From positions 28,301 to 92,300 of the forward strand of contig JBICIG010000063.1 of assembly GCA_043101605.1 (NCBI GenBank): DNA of 64,000 nucleotides, read 5' to 3'. Positions 1-8,653 of this stretch are shown here, one piece after another. Source of the stretch: JBICIG01 sp043101605 (GTDB lineage Bacteria > Planctomycetota > Phycisphaerae > Phycisphaerales > UBA1924). The stretch's first letter is position 1, and each line of letters opens with the position of its first letter. Below the pieces are notes generated by a model. It worked only from the letters and a program-made list of their open reading frames with translations, did no database searches and was not told the DNA's origin. The translations under genes were made by a program, and so were the position numbers.

Positions 1-1735
1 CCATCGCTTCGGGCACGAGCCGCGTCAGCCGCACGACCGCGGCGAGACGGAGCACCGCGTAGCGCGGGTACCACTCCTCGAGCAGGACCAGCGCCTCGGC
101 GTCGCGGTTCTCGGCGAGGGCGCGCGTCGCGGCGGCGAGGTCGGCGGTCGCGTCGCGCCGAAGCTGGTCGATCAGCTCGTGGGGCAGATCGACGGGCCGG
201 TGCGGGTCGACCGTCAGCGGTGCGCCCGGATCGGGCAGGCGCGCGAGTTCGGCGCGGGCATTGGCGAGCCACCAGAGCGACTCGATGCGGGTGGAGAGCA
301 CGGCCTGCTCGCGCGGGCCCGTGCCCGCCCAGACCTGCGCGAAGCGGTTGATCGCGTCACGGCTCCAGGCGCGGAGGTCGTCGCCGAGATCGGGCATGTT
401 GCCCAGGCGGTTGAGCGTCGCGGCCTGCTTGCCCATCACGCGGAGGGTGGCGAGCGCCTCGGCGTCGTCGGCGTCGGAGGACAGCCGCTGCCCGAGCGCC
501 AGGGCGGTGCGGGCGGCGGCGTTGAAGCGGTCGGCGACGCGCTCGCGCCCGCGCGGATCGCGCTCGGCGATCAACTCGGAGATGGCGCGCGCGTGCGTCG
601 CATCGAGCCACGCCTGCTCATAGGCGCGCCGGGCGGCGACGAGGCCCATCGAGGTCGGGTCGGTCAGCCCCGCGGGCATCGCCGCGAGAAGATCGCCCGC
701 GGCGCGATCGAGCCGCTGCTCGAGGGCGCGCAGCGCCGGGCGGAGTTCGCGCACGGGTTCGGTGCCGACGCCCTGGATCATCAGCATTCCAAGGGGAGCC
801 GCCCATTCCTCGAGCGCCGAGCCGGACATGGAGAACGGCGTGCCGGCGGCCCGCTCGAGCGCATCGAGCAGGGGTCGATAGGCGGGCTCGTTGCGATCGG
901 CGACGAGGAGGATGGTGTCCGTCCACGATCGGCAGCGCTGGATCCGCCGGGCGCCCTCGAGCGCGCGCTCCGGATCGGCGAGTTCGGCGAGCGCGGGGGC
1001 GAGGGCGTTCCGGAGCGCGTCCGCGAAGGGGCCGGGCAGCGACGACGCCGACCGCTCGATTGCGGCGGCTTCGCCCAGCGCGATGCGGAGCCGCTCGGAT
1101 TCGAGCCACAGGCTCGGGAAGGTCGCCATCGCGTCGAGGCGGGCGAGGATGTTGCGCGCATGCTGATCGTCGGGGGGATCGAACGCGGCCGGGTCGGGCG
1201 GGGGCGCGGGCGCGAGCCCGAAGCCGCCGATGGGCCAGAGCGTGAACGGGGGGGGCGCGTCGAGATCCGACGGGGCTTCGGCCAGGAGCTGCGCGAGCGC
1301 CCGCTGCAGCGCCCGGTCGACCTGCTCGACGGTCAGGGCCGGGGCATCGGCGAGGGACTGGAGGTCGGTGGCCATGAAGAGGGCGATGCCGCGCGGATCC
1401 TCGAGGTTTGCGAGGAGTTGCTCGATGCGCGCGCGCTCCTGCGCGAGCACGATGCCGGCGAGTTTGATCTCGGGCTCGGACGCCTGCATCAGTCGGAGGG
1501 ACGCGCGGCGGAGGGCGAGGTACGCGCGGTCGGTCGGTTCGAGATTGTCTCTTGGATGATCGCCGAGGGTCCGGGTGCGCTGCTCGATCTCGGCGTTCAG
1601 TTCGCGCGACAGACCGGCGACGAAAGAACGGTCGCCGAGGTCGATGGTGGTCGTGGGCTGGAGGTTGAGGCCCTGAGCGGATGCGGGGGAGGGGAGGAGG
1701 GAGAGGAGACAGAGGAGGCAATGGGCAATGGGCAA
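1..1735 (-). CDS. Exported protein of unknown function (3' end outside window)
   Basis: The minus-strand frame that runs off the left edge stays open from about 1735 to position 1, and its translation looks genuine: Ala/Leu/Arg/Asp-rich helices and ordinary high-GC codon use. It opens with a hydrophobic stretch, PIAHCLLCLLSLLPSPASA, ending in an Ala-x-Ala type signal peptidase site, so the protein is probably exported. After that come about 550 mostly helical residues with no motif I recognise. No ATG is available in frame near the signal peptide. A TTG at 1735 is the closest candidate and a GTG at 1813 is the alternative, neither with a Shine-Dalgarno sequence. The signal sequence is itself encoded by a CCCATTG heptamer repeat. 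The next gene upstream on the same strand (GT4) ends at 1854. Function unknown. Confidence 0.6.
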   Translation of the reverse strand, partial: MPIAHCLLCLLSLLPSPASAQGLNLQPTTTIDLGDRSFVAGLSRELNAEIEQRTRTLGDHPRDNLEPTDRAYLALRRASLRLMQASEPEIKLAGIVLAQERARIEQLLANLEDPRGIALFMATDLQSLADAPALTVEQVDRALQRALAQLLAEAPSDLDAPPPFTLWPIGGFGLAPAPPPDPAAFDPPDDQHARNILARLDAMATFPSLWLESERLRIALGEAAAIERSASSLPGPFADALRNALAPALAELADPERALEGARRIQRCRSWTDTILLVADRNEPAYRPLLDALERAAGTPFSMSGSALEEWAAPLGMLMIQGVGTEPVRELRPALRALEQRLDRAAGDLLAAMPAGLTDPTSMGLVAARRAYEQAWLDATHARAISELIAERDPRGRERVADRFNAAARTALALGQRLSSDADDAEALATLRVMGKQAATLNRLGNMPDLGDDLRAWSRDAINRFAQVWAGTGPREQAVLSTRIESLWWLANARAELARLPDPGAPLTVDPHRPVDLPHELIDQLRRDATADLAAATRALAENRDAEALVLLEEWYPRYAVLRLAAVVRLTRLVPEAM

Positions 1736-1790
1736 TGGGGAAGGACGGGCGTGCGTGCGGGGGGAACAACGCCGGATGAGGCTGGGGAGC

Positions 1791-1809
1791 CACGGGCGGG
1801 ACGCCCGTG
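1791..1809. repeat. Palindromic intergenic hairpin (8-bp arms)
   Basis: CACGGGCG, three-base spacer GGA, then CGCCCGTG form a perfect short hairpin between the GT4 gene and the partial gene downstream. The surrounding sequence resembles GC-rich palindromes that I associate with dispersed intergenic repeats in planctomycete and verrucomicrobial genomes. That association is from general familiarity only. It could also act as a terminator for the GT4 gene, although no T-run follows. Confidence 0.45.
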
Positions 1810-1853
1810 CCACGAAGGTGGGAAGGAGGAAGAGGATCGCTTGATGCGCACGG

Positions 1854-3260
1854 TCAGCGCTTGTTGGCTTTGGTTTCCTTCGCTCGCTCGATCGCTTGGG
1901 CATAGACCGACTCGAGGTTTCTCGCCATGGTCTGGGCGCTGAAGTCTTCGATGACGCGGGCCTTGCCCCGCTCGGCCATGGCCTTGCGTTCGGCGGGGTG
2001 AGCGGCGAGCCAGCGGACGGCTTCGGCGAGGGCCGGCTTGTCGCCGAAGGGGATGAGGCGCCCGGTCTGTTGATCGACGCACACTTCGCGTGTGCCGTCG
2101 ACATCGTACGCGATGGGGCAGACGCCGCTGAGCAGCGCCTGGGGGACGGTGCGGGGGAGCCCCTCGCGGGCGCTGGGGTGGACGAGGACATCCATGGCGC
2201 GCATGAGCCCGGGGATGCGCTCGGGGGGGACGAGCCCGGTGTTGAGGACGCGTTGGGAGAGCCCGAGTTCCGCGACGCGCTTCATGAGTCGCTCGGTCCA
2301 CCACCCGTCGCCGACCCAGAGCAGGCGCCAGGTGAGGTGCTCCTTCATGAGGGGGGCGAGGGCGTCGAGGATATCGTCGTGCCCCTTGTGCTGGGCGAGG
2401 CGGGCGACGGTGCCGATGACGAACTCGCCCTGCTCGATGCCGAGCTGGTCGCGGATGTTGGCGCGGCTCTCGCCCGGGGCGGGCTCGAGGAACGCGTCGA
2501 TCTCCATGCCGCTGCGGACGGTGGTGTAGAGGTCGGGCGTGCCGATGTCGCGGGCGAGGAACTGGTCGGTCATCGCGTCGGCGACGGAGACGATCGCGTC
2601 GCACTTGCGGGCGGCGTTGCGCTCGGCGCGGGCGTAGAGGTTGTTCTTCACGCGGATGAGCGCGCGCCCGAGAGCGGTTCCCTCTTCGGGCATGAAGGGC
2701 GGGCCGTGGATGGTGTGGACGATCGCGGGGCGGGACTTCTTGGTCTGGCGGACCTGCCACGCGGCGAGTCGGCCGAGGATGCCGGCTTTGGACGAGTGCG
2801 TGTGGACGATGTCGGGGTCGAGCTTCTCGATGAGCTTGCGGAGCTGGGCGAGGGCCTTGCGGTCGCGGAGCGGGTGGATGCTGCGGATGAGGTCGGGGAC
2901 TTCGTGGGTGCTGATGTGGTGCCCGGTCTCGCTGGTGAACGCCTCGACGCGTTCGAGCATGGAGCCCTCGGGCCCGTAGATCGGGCCGAAGGCGAGGTGG
3001 ACGCGGTGCCCGGCCCGGACCTGGGCCTCGCAGGAGAGGACGGTGTTCTCCTGGGAGCCGCCGAGGATGAGGCGGGTCGAGATGTGGAGGATGGTCAGCG
3101 GCACGGGTGGAGCGTCGAGGGGCGATGGGGCGACCGGTTCTCGCATCTCGGCGAGGACGGACTCGGCCCGCTTGATCAGGGCGTCGATGCGGTGCTCGGC
3201 GGCTTCGGCCGATCGCGGGAGTCGTTCGGGCAGGGTGGGTACTCGATCCATTCCAGACAC
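1854..3260 (-). CDS. GT4-family glycosyltransferase
   Basis: 468 residues with the GT-B fold of GT4 glycosyltransferases, which transfer a sugar from a nucleotide-activated donor. Residues 1-50 form a charged helix. The N-terminal Rossmann half starts at LTILHISTRLILGGSQENT, with the Gly-rich acceptor-side loop GGSQ. VHTHSSKAG is the typical HTH-containing strand of these enzymes. In the C-terminal half, the donor-binding E-x7-E region appears as REGLPRTVPQALLSG. Acceptor and donor cannot be told from sequence. The ATG at 3260 lies inside the 3' end of truA, giving an 85-nt overlap in another frame. A second ATG at 3251 would shorten this only slightly. Probably co-transcribed with truA. A role in surface polysaccharide or glycolipid synthesis is inference. 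Confidence 0.88.
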   Translation of the reverse strand: MSGMDRVPTLPERLPRSAEAAEHRIDALIKRAESVLAEMREPVAPSPLDAPPVPLTILHISTRLILGGSQENTVLSCEAQVRAGHRVHLAFGPIYGPEGSMLERVEAFTSETGHHISTHEVPDLIRSIHPLRDRKALAQLRKLIEKLDPDIVHTHSSKAGILGRLAAWQVRQTKKSRPAIVHTIHGPPFMPEEGTALGRALIRVKNNLYARAERNAARKCDAIVSVADAMTDQFLARDIGTPDLYTTVRSGMEIDAFLEPAPGESRANIRDQLGIEQGEFVIGTVARLAQHKGHDDILDALAPLMKEHLTWRLLWVGDGWWTERLMKRVAELGLSQRVLNTGLVPPERIPGLMRAMDVLVHPSAREGLPRTVPQALLSGVCPIAYDVDGTREVCVDQQTGRLIPFGDKPALAEAVRWLAAHPAERKAMAERGKARVIEDFSAQTMARNLESVYAQAIERAKETKANKR

Positions 3261-4114
3261 AACCCTTCCGGGGGCATGGTCGGGCCGGCGCGTGACCGAT
3301 CGCGCCCGGCGATGATCCCCTCGACAGCATCCGGTTCGATTCTGCCGCGGCCCACCTCGCTCAGGGTGCCGGCGATGATCCGAACCATGTTGTAGAGGAA
3401 ACCATTGCCTGAAATATCGATGCGCACGATCGTGCCGGGGTCGGGCGTGGCGTCTCGGACCGTGACGGTGCAGGCGTGGACGGTGCGGACGGTGGAGCGT
3501 CGGCCGTGGCCCGCGGCGGCAAAGGCGGCAAAGTCTCGCTCACCGACAAACTTTGAAGCGGCCCGCTGCATCGCGTCGGTGTCGAGGCGCGTGCGCTCGT
3601 GCGTGACGAAGCGACGCGTCCAGATCGGGCGCGAGGGGCCCTGGTGGATGCTGTAGGAGTAGCCCTTGCTGACGGGGTCGGCGATCGGGTCGAACGACTC
3701 GGGGACGATCTCGACACCGGTGACGAGGAGGTCGTCGGGGAGGCGCGAGTTGAGCGCGCGCAGGAGGGTGTCGGTGCCGCGTTCTTCGGGCCAGCCGACG
3801 CCCCTGGCGGGATCCGGAACGGAAGTGAACGCGGCGACCTGCCCGCGGGCGTGGACGCCCGAATCCGTCCGGCTCGCGCCGGTGACGATCACCGGCTCGC
3901 GAATGACCTGGCGGACGGTTTCCTCCAGCACGGCCTGCACGGTGCGCAGCGCGAGGCGCCCGGGCTTGGGCGTGAGGGAGGGATCGAGGAGCGCTTCGGG
4001 CGTGCGCGGGTGGGGCGAGGGCCGGTCTGCGTGGGCGGGATCGGGGGGTTCCTGCTTCTGCCAGCCGCAGAAGTCGGTGCCGTCGTAGGCGATGGTGAGC
4101 TTGTAGCGGGGCAC
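3176..4114 (-). CDS. truA: tRNA pseudouridine(38-40) synthase TruA
   Basis: 312 residues. TruA converts U38-U40 of the tRNA anticodon arm to pseudouridine. The family start MPRYKLTIAYDGTDFCGWQ is intact, and the catalytic aspartate is D84 in SRTDSGVHARG. Later family blocks NGFLYNMVRIIAGTL and GLCLEWIEY are clear. An extra Pro-rich insertion of about 35 residues (roughly 22-56) sits between the first strand and LRTVQAVLEE, making the protein longer than the usual 245-270. Translation starts at a GTG with no Shine-Dalgarno; a TAACCT box ends 6 nt upstream, suggesting a leaderless message. The last ~28 codons overlap the GT4 gene. Confidence 0.97.
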   Translation of the reverse strand: MPRYKLTIAYDGTDFCGWQKQEPPDPAHADRPSPHPRTPEALLDPSLTPKPGRLALRTVQAVLEETVRQVIREPVIVTGASRTDSGVHARGQVAAFTSVPDPARGVGWPEERGTDTLLRALNSRLPDDLLVTGVEIVPESFDPIADPVSKGYSYSIHQGPSRPIWTRRFVTHERTRLDTDAMQRAASKFVGERDFAAFAAAGHGRRSTVRTVHACTVTVRDATPDPGTIVRIDISGNGFLYNMVRIIAGTLSEVGRGRIEPDAVEGIIAGRDRSRAGPTMPPEGLCLEWIEYPPCPNDSRDRPKPPSTASTP

Positions 4115-4126
4115 GGGGGAAGGTTA
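4112..4126 (-). promoter_or_regulatory. Candidate -10 box for leaderless truA
   Basis: TAACCT (4126-4121) followed by 6 nt and the GTG start at 4114, with no Shine-Dalgarno between. One of nine such arrangements in the window. Confidence 0.4.
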
Positions 4127-4153
4127 GGGCCGGGCCCGGGGGCGGTGCCCGGC

Positions 4154-4723
4154 CTACTTGCCGAGGCGTCGTCCTCGGCGGAGGCGGACGGACCAGCCGT
4201 CGCCCATGGGTGAGACGAGCCCGCTGGCGCGGTCGGCGCGTTCGACGGAGATGAAGGCTTCGGGGGCGGTCTTGCGGATGACCGCGAGGGTGGGCTCGAG
4301 GGCCTTGCGCCGGATGGCGGTGATGATGACCTCGACGGGCCCGTTCATGCCCGAGCCTTCGAGGCGGGTGACCTTGTAGCCCGCTTCGCGGAGGGCGGCC
4401 GAGATATTGAGTTCCGGGCGAGAGTTGATGACGCGGAGGACGCGGTAGCCCAGGGCGAGCTTGGACTCGATCATCATGCCGACATACGAGCCGGTGGCGA
4501 ACCCGCCCGCGAACGCGAGGATCGCGATCGGGTTTGGAAGGTAGCGGACCATGCCTCCGACGGCGACGGCCCAGATGCAGACCTCGACGAAGCCGAGGGC
4601 CGAGGCGAGGAGGCGTTCGCCCCCGATGACGAAGATGGTGCGGAGCGTGCCGAGAGAGACATCGACGACGCGAGCGGCGAAGATGAGGATCGGGATGTAC
4701 CACTCGATGGGTGGGCCGGGCAT
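4154..4723 (-). CDS. UPF0316 / DUF5698-DUF2179 membrane protein
   Basis: 189 residues. The first ~105 hold three hydrophobic segments (IPILIFAARVVDVSLGTLRT, an Ala/Val-rich one around 45-60, and PIAILAFAGGFATGSYVGMM), the DUF5698 core of UPF0316. The VVDVSLGTLRT stretch is a family hallmark. The C-terminal soluble part (about 110-189) has the DUF2179 pattern, with VRVINSRPELNISAALREAG-like and VEVIITAIRRK strands. The molecular role of the family is not established. The ATG at 4723 has no strong Shine-Dalgarno. truA lies upstream of its 3' end in the same orientation only after a 40-nt gap; no co-regulation is evident. Confidence 0.85.
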   Translation of the reverse strand: MPGPPIEWYIPILIFAARVVDVSLGTLRTIFVIGGERLLASALGFVEVCIWAVAVGGMVRYLPNPIAILAFAGGFATGSYVGMMIESKLALGYRVLRVINSRPELNISAALREAGYKVTRLEGSGMNGPVEVIITAIRRKALEPTLAVIRKTAPEAFISVERADRASGLVSPMGDGWSVRLRRGRRLGK

Positions 4724-4878
4724 GATTCGGACTCTGTCGGTGTGGATCTGGGGAGGCGGGTCTCGATGCTAGGGCCGGCGGGCGGAGTGCGCGGGGCTCG
4801 GCGAGGGGCCGCAGGAAGCGCGGCGGGAAAGTCGGGCGGGCCGCTACACTTGGGGCAACGGGCGGGTTCGGCCCGGTC

Positions 4879-4952
4879 GCCCTCGTAGCTCAGTTGGATA
4901 GAGCGTCGGTTTCCTAAACCGAAGGTCCCAGGTTCGAGCCCTGGCGGGGGTG
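4879..4952 (+). tRNA. tRNA-Arg (CCT anticodon)
   Basis: Cloverleaf folds by eye: acceptor GCCCTCG with CGGGGGT (two G-U pairs, one closing the helix), TA at 8-9, D-stem GCTC, anticodon stem TCGGT/ACCGA with loop TTCCTAA (anticodon CCT, reads AGG), and T-arm CCAGG-TTCGAGC-CCTGG. Discriminator base is G. CCA is not encoded. Confidence 0.95.
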
Positions 4953-5073
4953 CTTGCTGCGCCCGAGGAATCCCTCGAAACCGGGGCGGCGAGCCCCGCC
5001 GCGGCGCGTCCGAGAGCCGCGGGATCGGCAGGTGTGTCGGTCGTGGGGCGGGGGCGGCGCGGTAGCCTGCGGC

Positions 5074-5919
5074 GTGGCCCCTACGCAAACCGAGTGTTCG
5101 AGTTCACGGCCGCGGCGTCGGCGAGCGTTCACGCTCATCGAGTTGCTGGTGGTCATCGCGATCATCGCGGCGCTGATCGGGCTGCTGCTGCCGGCGCTGT
5201 TCGGGGCGCGGGACACGGCGAGGACGGTGATGTGCTCGTCGAATGTGCGGCAGATCGTGGTCGCGTCGCACCTGTACGCGAACGACTTTGACGCCCAGAT
5301 CTGGCCGGCCGACACCTGGCTGTTCGAGCCCGACGCGAGCGGGAGGCCCATCCCGGGCTCGCAGGGGCATGTGTTTGAGTATGTGCAGAGCGCCGACGCG
5401 GTGGCGGGTTGCCCGCTGAACCAGCGGCGGACCAGCGACGGGCAGGACCGGGGCTCGGCGATGTTCGGCGAGCGCGCGGGCGTCAACAGCGACTACACGA
5501 TGCTCGACGAGACGCAGGGCGCCCGGCTGAGCACGGTGCACTACGCGTTCTACCAGCGGAACCCCAGGCGCGCGAACCTGGCGCGCGTGGACAAACGGGC
5601 GTTCGCGCAGTTCGAGCGGTTCCCGGCGCTCCCGATCTTCATCGAGGAGAATGTGTTCCTCTACAACGATCAGTACACCGAGGGCAAGTGGGGCAACTGG
5701 GACCAGGTCTCGGTGCGCCACGACAAGGGCGGGCACCTGGGGCTGATCGACGGACAAGTGATCCTGTTCCGCCAGGCGGGCGGGCCCGACCCGACGCTGC
5801 GCGAGCCCAACGACGACTTCGAGGCGAACGATGTCTATGTGCAAAAGGGCGGGCGCGGCGACTACTTCAAGGTGAGCGACCTCGGGCAGCCGTACGGCTG
5901 GATCAACAGCCCGCGATGA
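5074..5919 (+). CDS. Prepilin-like protein with FTLIE N-terminal methylation motif
   Basis: About 281 residues from a GTG at 5074. An upstream ATG at 4954 would start 1 nt past the tRNA and is rejected. A short basic leader (RPRRRRA) precedes FTLIELLVVIAIIAALIGL, the type IV prepilin/pseudopilin signal with Glu at +5, cleaved after Ala rather than Gly. The helix is followed by LLPALFGARDTARTVMCSSN, as in the large family of planctomycete DUF1559-like prepilin proteins. The C-terminal domain has GHLGLIDGQVILFRQAGG, matching the end of that family, where similar text precedes the terminus. Expected to be anchored in the inner membrane or assembled by a type II-like machine. Its substrate or role is unknown. 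Convergent with troD. Confidence 0.8.
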   Translation: MAPTQTECSSSRPRRRRAFTLIELLVVIAIIAALIGLLLPALFGARDTARTVMCSSNVRQIVVASHLYANDFDAQIWPADTWLFEPDASGRPIPGSQGHVFEYVQSADAVAGCPLNQRRTSDGQDRGSAMFGERAGVNSDYTMLDETQGARLSTVHYAFYQRNPRRANLARVDKRAFAQFERFPALPIFIEENVFLYNDQYTEGKWGNWDQVSVRHDKGGHLGLIDGQVILFRQAGGPDPTLREPNDDFEANDVYVQKGGRGDYFKVSDLGQPYGWINSPR

Positions 5920-5949
5920 GCGGGCGGCGTCGCTCGCGGCGTGGGGGAA

Positions 5950-7248
5950 TCAGGAATCGGAGCGAGGCGGGTGGTCCGGGATGGTGCGCCCGTGGGGATC
6001 GGTGCGCGCCGTCGCCGGGGGCTCGAGCGGGACATGCTCGAGCAGTTCGGCCGGGTCGTGGACATGGTCGGGGGCGAAGCCCGCGCGGTCGACGAGGTAG
6101 CGCTCCCAGAGGCGGTGTCGGCGGACCAGTTCGCGGCCGGTCTCGAGCCCGGCGTCGGTGAGGCGCGGGGCCGGGCCCTGCAGGGAGATCAGCCCGCGAT
6201 CGGCCGCGAGGCGGAGGGCCCGCGGGTTGAGGGCCGCCGCCTGCGGCTCGGGCGAGCCCGATTCGCGGACGCGGTAGAGCGTGGCGAGCAGGTCGTCGAG
6301 CGCGACGCGTCGGGCGAGGGCGCGGTGGTGGAGGCGTCGGCTGATGACGCCGTGGCGCGGCGCGAGAAAGACCGAGGCGGTGAGGATCACGCCGAGCGTG
6401 ACGGCGATGGAGCCGGCGATGTTGACCGCGTCGAACCCGATCGCCGCGGGCAGCAGCGTCGCGGCGAGATAGCCCGCGACGGCGCCGACGACGGCGAGGA
6501 CCAGCGAGACAAGGATCTGCGCGCGAAGCCGGTCGGTGAGCAGGCGGGCGGTCGCGGCGGGGGCGATGAGCATCGCGATGACGAGGATGGAGCCGACGGC
6601 TTCGAAGGAAGCAACGGTGGCGGCGGCGACGAGGATCATCAGCGAGTAGTGGAGCACGCCGGCGTGGAAGCCCTGGGCCGTCGAAAGGGCCGGGTCGAAC
6701 GCGGCGAGGCGCAGTTCCTTGAAGAGCAGCGTCACGAAGGCGAGCGAGCCGAGCGCGGTGATCAGCAGCGTCCAGACCTGGCGCGGAACGGCGGCGAGGG
6801 TGTCGGCGTGGAGGACCCCCGCGAACGACGCGGGTGCGCCGGGCCACCACAGCGTCTCGAGTTGCCCGTGCAGCACGCACTCGGCGTCGAGATCGACATG
6901 GCGCACCGCGGCCTGCTCGATCAGCAGCACGCCCAGCGCGAAGAGGATGCTGAAGACCACGCCCATCGCGGCGCCGGGCTCGACGCGCCCGAGCCGCTTG
7001 ACGAGTTCGACCAGAACGACCGTGGCGACGCCCGCGATCGCGGCGCCGGCGAACATGACGATGGGCGAGCGCGTCGAGGCGATCAGGAACGCGATGACCA
7101 GCCCGGGCAGCACGCTGTGGCTGATCGCGTCGCCCATGAGGCTGAGCCGGCGCAGGACCAGGAAGTTGCCCAGGGCCGCGCAGGTGATCGCCGAGAGCAC
7201 GGCCGCCGCGAGCGGGAAGAGGTCGGCACCGGGGGAGAGGGCGATCAT
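5950..7248 (-). CDS. troD: Metal ABC transporter permease with C-terminal DtxR-like region (TroD-like)
   Basis: 432 residues. Residues ~5-285 form the ABC-3 permease with about eight membrane helices, and LMGDAISHSVLPGLV is the family motif. From about residue 300 the protein continues into a soluble winged-helix region (VALDDLLATLYRVRE, LRLAADRGLISLQG, LTDAGLETGRELV). A dimerisation/metal-binding segment like that of DtxR/MntR follows: RRHRLWERYLVDRAGF, then HDPAELLEHVP with the E-x2-EH-type ligand pattern. Its start overlaps the end of troC by 4 nt (ATGA), so the two are translationally coupled. Together they would form a heterodimeric channel for Mn(II), Zn(II) or Fe(II). The regulator-like tail could sense cytoplasmic metal; that is inference. 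Confidence 0.88.
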   Translation of the reverse strand: MIALSPGADLFPLAAAVLSAITCAALGNFLVLRRLSLMGDAISHSVLPGLVIAFLIASTRSPIVMFAGAAIAGVATVVLVELVKRLGRVEPGAAMGVVFSILFALGVLLIEQAAVRHVDLDAECVLHGQLETLWWPGAPASFAGVLHADTLAAVPRQVWTLLITALGSLAFVTLLFKELRLAAFDPALSTAQGFHAGVLHYSLMILVAAATVASFEAVGSILVIAMLIAPAATARLLTDRLRAQILVSLVLAVVGAVAGYLAATLLPAAIGFDAVNIAGSIAVTLGVILTASVFLAPRHGVISRRLHHRALARRVALDDLLATLYRVRESGSPEPQAAALNPRALRLAADRGLISLQGPAPRLTDAGLETGRELVRRHRLWERYLVDRAGFAPDHVHDPAELLEHVPLEPPATARTDPHGRTIPDHPPRSDS

Positions 7249-8633
7249 CGCGCGCCCTCCTGCGCGCGGCGGGCGAGGGCCCGCTCGAGCCGGTCGACAA
7301 GTTCGCCCGAGAGCACATGCTCGACCTGATCGACCGACCAGTCGACATGGCTGGGGGCGATGTCGGCGTACTCGATGAGGTATTGCTCCCAGAGGGCGTG
7401 GTTGCGGGCGACGCGGCGGCCTCGCTCGAGCCCGGCGGGGGTGAGCACGAGCCCGCCGGCGTCGCGGGTGATCAGGCCCCGCACGCGCAGTTGCAGCAGG
7501 ACCAGCGCGCGGAACGGGCGCGACCAGCGGCGCTGGCGGGCGATGGCGCGGAGATCCTCGGCCGAGAGCGGCTCGGGAACCTGCGCGGGATCCGGATGGG
7601 CGGAGCGGTCGGATGCCGGTCGCGCCGCGGCGGCTTCAAGGAGGTGATCGCTCGCGTAGCGCAGGCGCTGGGCGATGCGGCGTACCGTCGACGCGATGAC
7701 GCCTCTTCCGGGCGCCACCAGCAGGCTGAGCGTGAAGATGACGCCCGCGGTCAGGACGATGACCGAGCCGGCGGGCTTGCGAGGGAGGAGGGCGCTGAGC
7801 GCCGAGCCGAGGTAGCCGCTGACGGCGCCGAGCACCCCGGCGATGAGCAGGAGTTTCCAGAGCCGATCGGTCCAGAGGCGCGCCGCGACGGGCGGGATGA
7901 TCAGCATCGCGACGACGAGGATGAGCCCGACGGCCTGCAGCCCGGCGACGGTGACGACGACGACGAGCGCCATCATGCCCAGGTCGAGCAGCCCGACGGG
8001 CCACCCGGTGACGCGCGCAAAGGCGTCGTTGAAGCAGACGACGGTGAACTCCTTGAGCAGGATGGACGCGGCGAGGACCGATGCGAGAGCGATGCCTCCC
8101 ATGAGGAGCGCGTCGGCGCGGCTCATGGCGGCGGTCTGCCCGTAGATGAACGCGTCGAGCCCGGCGGCGCCGGCCGACGCGTTGGTCTGGATGTAGCTCA
8201 GCAGGACGATGCCGAGCCCGAAGAAGACGCTCAGGACGAGCCCGATCGCCGCGTCCTCGCGCAGGCGCGTGGCGCGCAGCAGCGCCTGGATGCAGACGAC
8301 GCCGACGACGCCCGTGACCGTCGCCCCGAGCAGCAGCACCGGGAGCGATCGGCCCTGCACGCCCAGCGCGGTCGCGGCGAGGAACGCCAGCGCGATGCCG
8401 GGCAGGGTCGCGTGGCTGAGCGCGTCGGCGACGAGGGAGCGCTTGCGGAGGAGGGCGAAGACGCCGACGATCCCGCCGGCGAGCCCAAGCAGCGTGGTGC
8501 CGAGGATGACGACGGTGGTGTTGAAACCCGCCTGGAGGGTGAGGGTGTCGAGGATCTCGCGCCAGGTCGGCCACGCATCGGTCACGCTGGTGATCGAGGT
8601 CGGCGGGTGGTGCTGGAGGGCGAGCGTGGCCAT
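7245..8633 (-). CDS. troC: Metal ABC transporter permease with C-terminal DtxR-like region (TroC-like)
   Basis: 462 residues. The ABC-3 permease core spans ~30-305, with LVADALSHATLPGIALAFL as family motif. It is followed by a DtxR-type half: a winged helix (LSAEDLRAIARQRRWSRPF, LRVRGLITRD, LTPAGLERGRRVA) and a dimerisation/metal site (NHALWEQYLIEYADIAP, then SHVDWSVDQVEHVLSGEL). In MntR terms the D-x2-EH cluster replaces E-x2-EH. It lies third in the operon, 20 nt after troB. The gap holds a short direct repeat of CCCTGACCCGCAA-like sequence. No Shine-Dalgarno stands out. Same operon and likely function as troD. Confidence 0.9.
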   Translation of the reverse strand: MATLALQHHPPTSITSVTDAWPTWREILDTLTLQAGFNTTVVILGTTLLGLAGGIVGVFALLRKRSLVADALSHATLPGIALAFLAATALGVQGRSLPVLLLGATVTGVVGVVCIQALLRATRLREDAAIGLVLSVFFGLGIVLLSYIQTNASAGAAGLDAFIYGQTAAMSRADALLMGGIALASVLAASILLKEFTVVCFNDAFARVTGWPVGLLDLGMMALVVVVTVAGLQAVGLILVVAMLIIPPVAARLWTDRLWKLLLIAGVLGAVSGYLGSALSALLPRKPAGSVIVLTAGVIFTLSLLVAPGRGVIASTVRRIAQRLRYASDHLLEAAAARPASDRSAHPDPAQVPEPLSAEDLRAIARQRRWSRPFRALVLLQLRVRGLITRDAGGLVLTPAGLERGRRVARNHALWEQYLIEYADIAPSHVDWSVDQVEHVLSGELVDRLERALARRAQEGAR

Positions 8634-8653
8634 GCCGGGTCAGGGTTTGCGGG

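Noticed and set aside
618..1793. 391-codon minus-strand ORF starting MAPQPHPALF
   Set aside because: Pro/Arg-rich translation without motifs; the neighbouring frame gives a signal peptide and a normal helical protein that continues past the left edge.
179..1942. Long plus-strand ORF rich in Gly/Arg/Glu
   Set aside because: It is the exact complementary frame of the minus-strand exported protein and the end of GT4. Similar antisense ORFs accompany most genes here because GC-rich third positions remove stop codons.
4954..5073. Upstream ATG extension of the prepilin-like gene
   Set aside because: It begins 1 nt after the tRNA and would add about 40 Arg/Pro-rich residues before a prepilin signal, which must be near the N-terminus.
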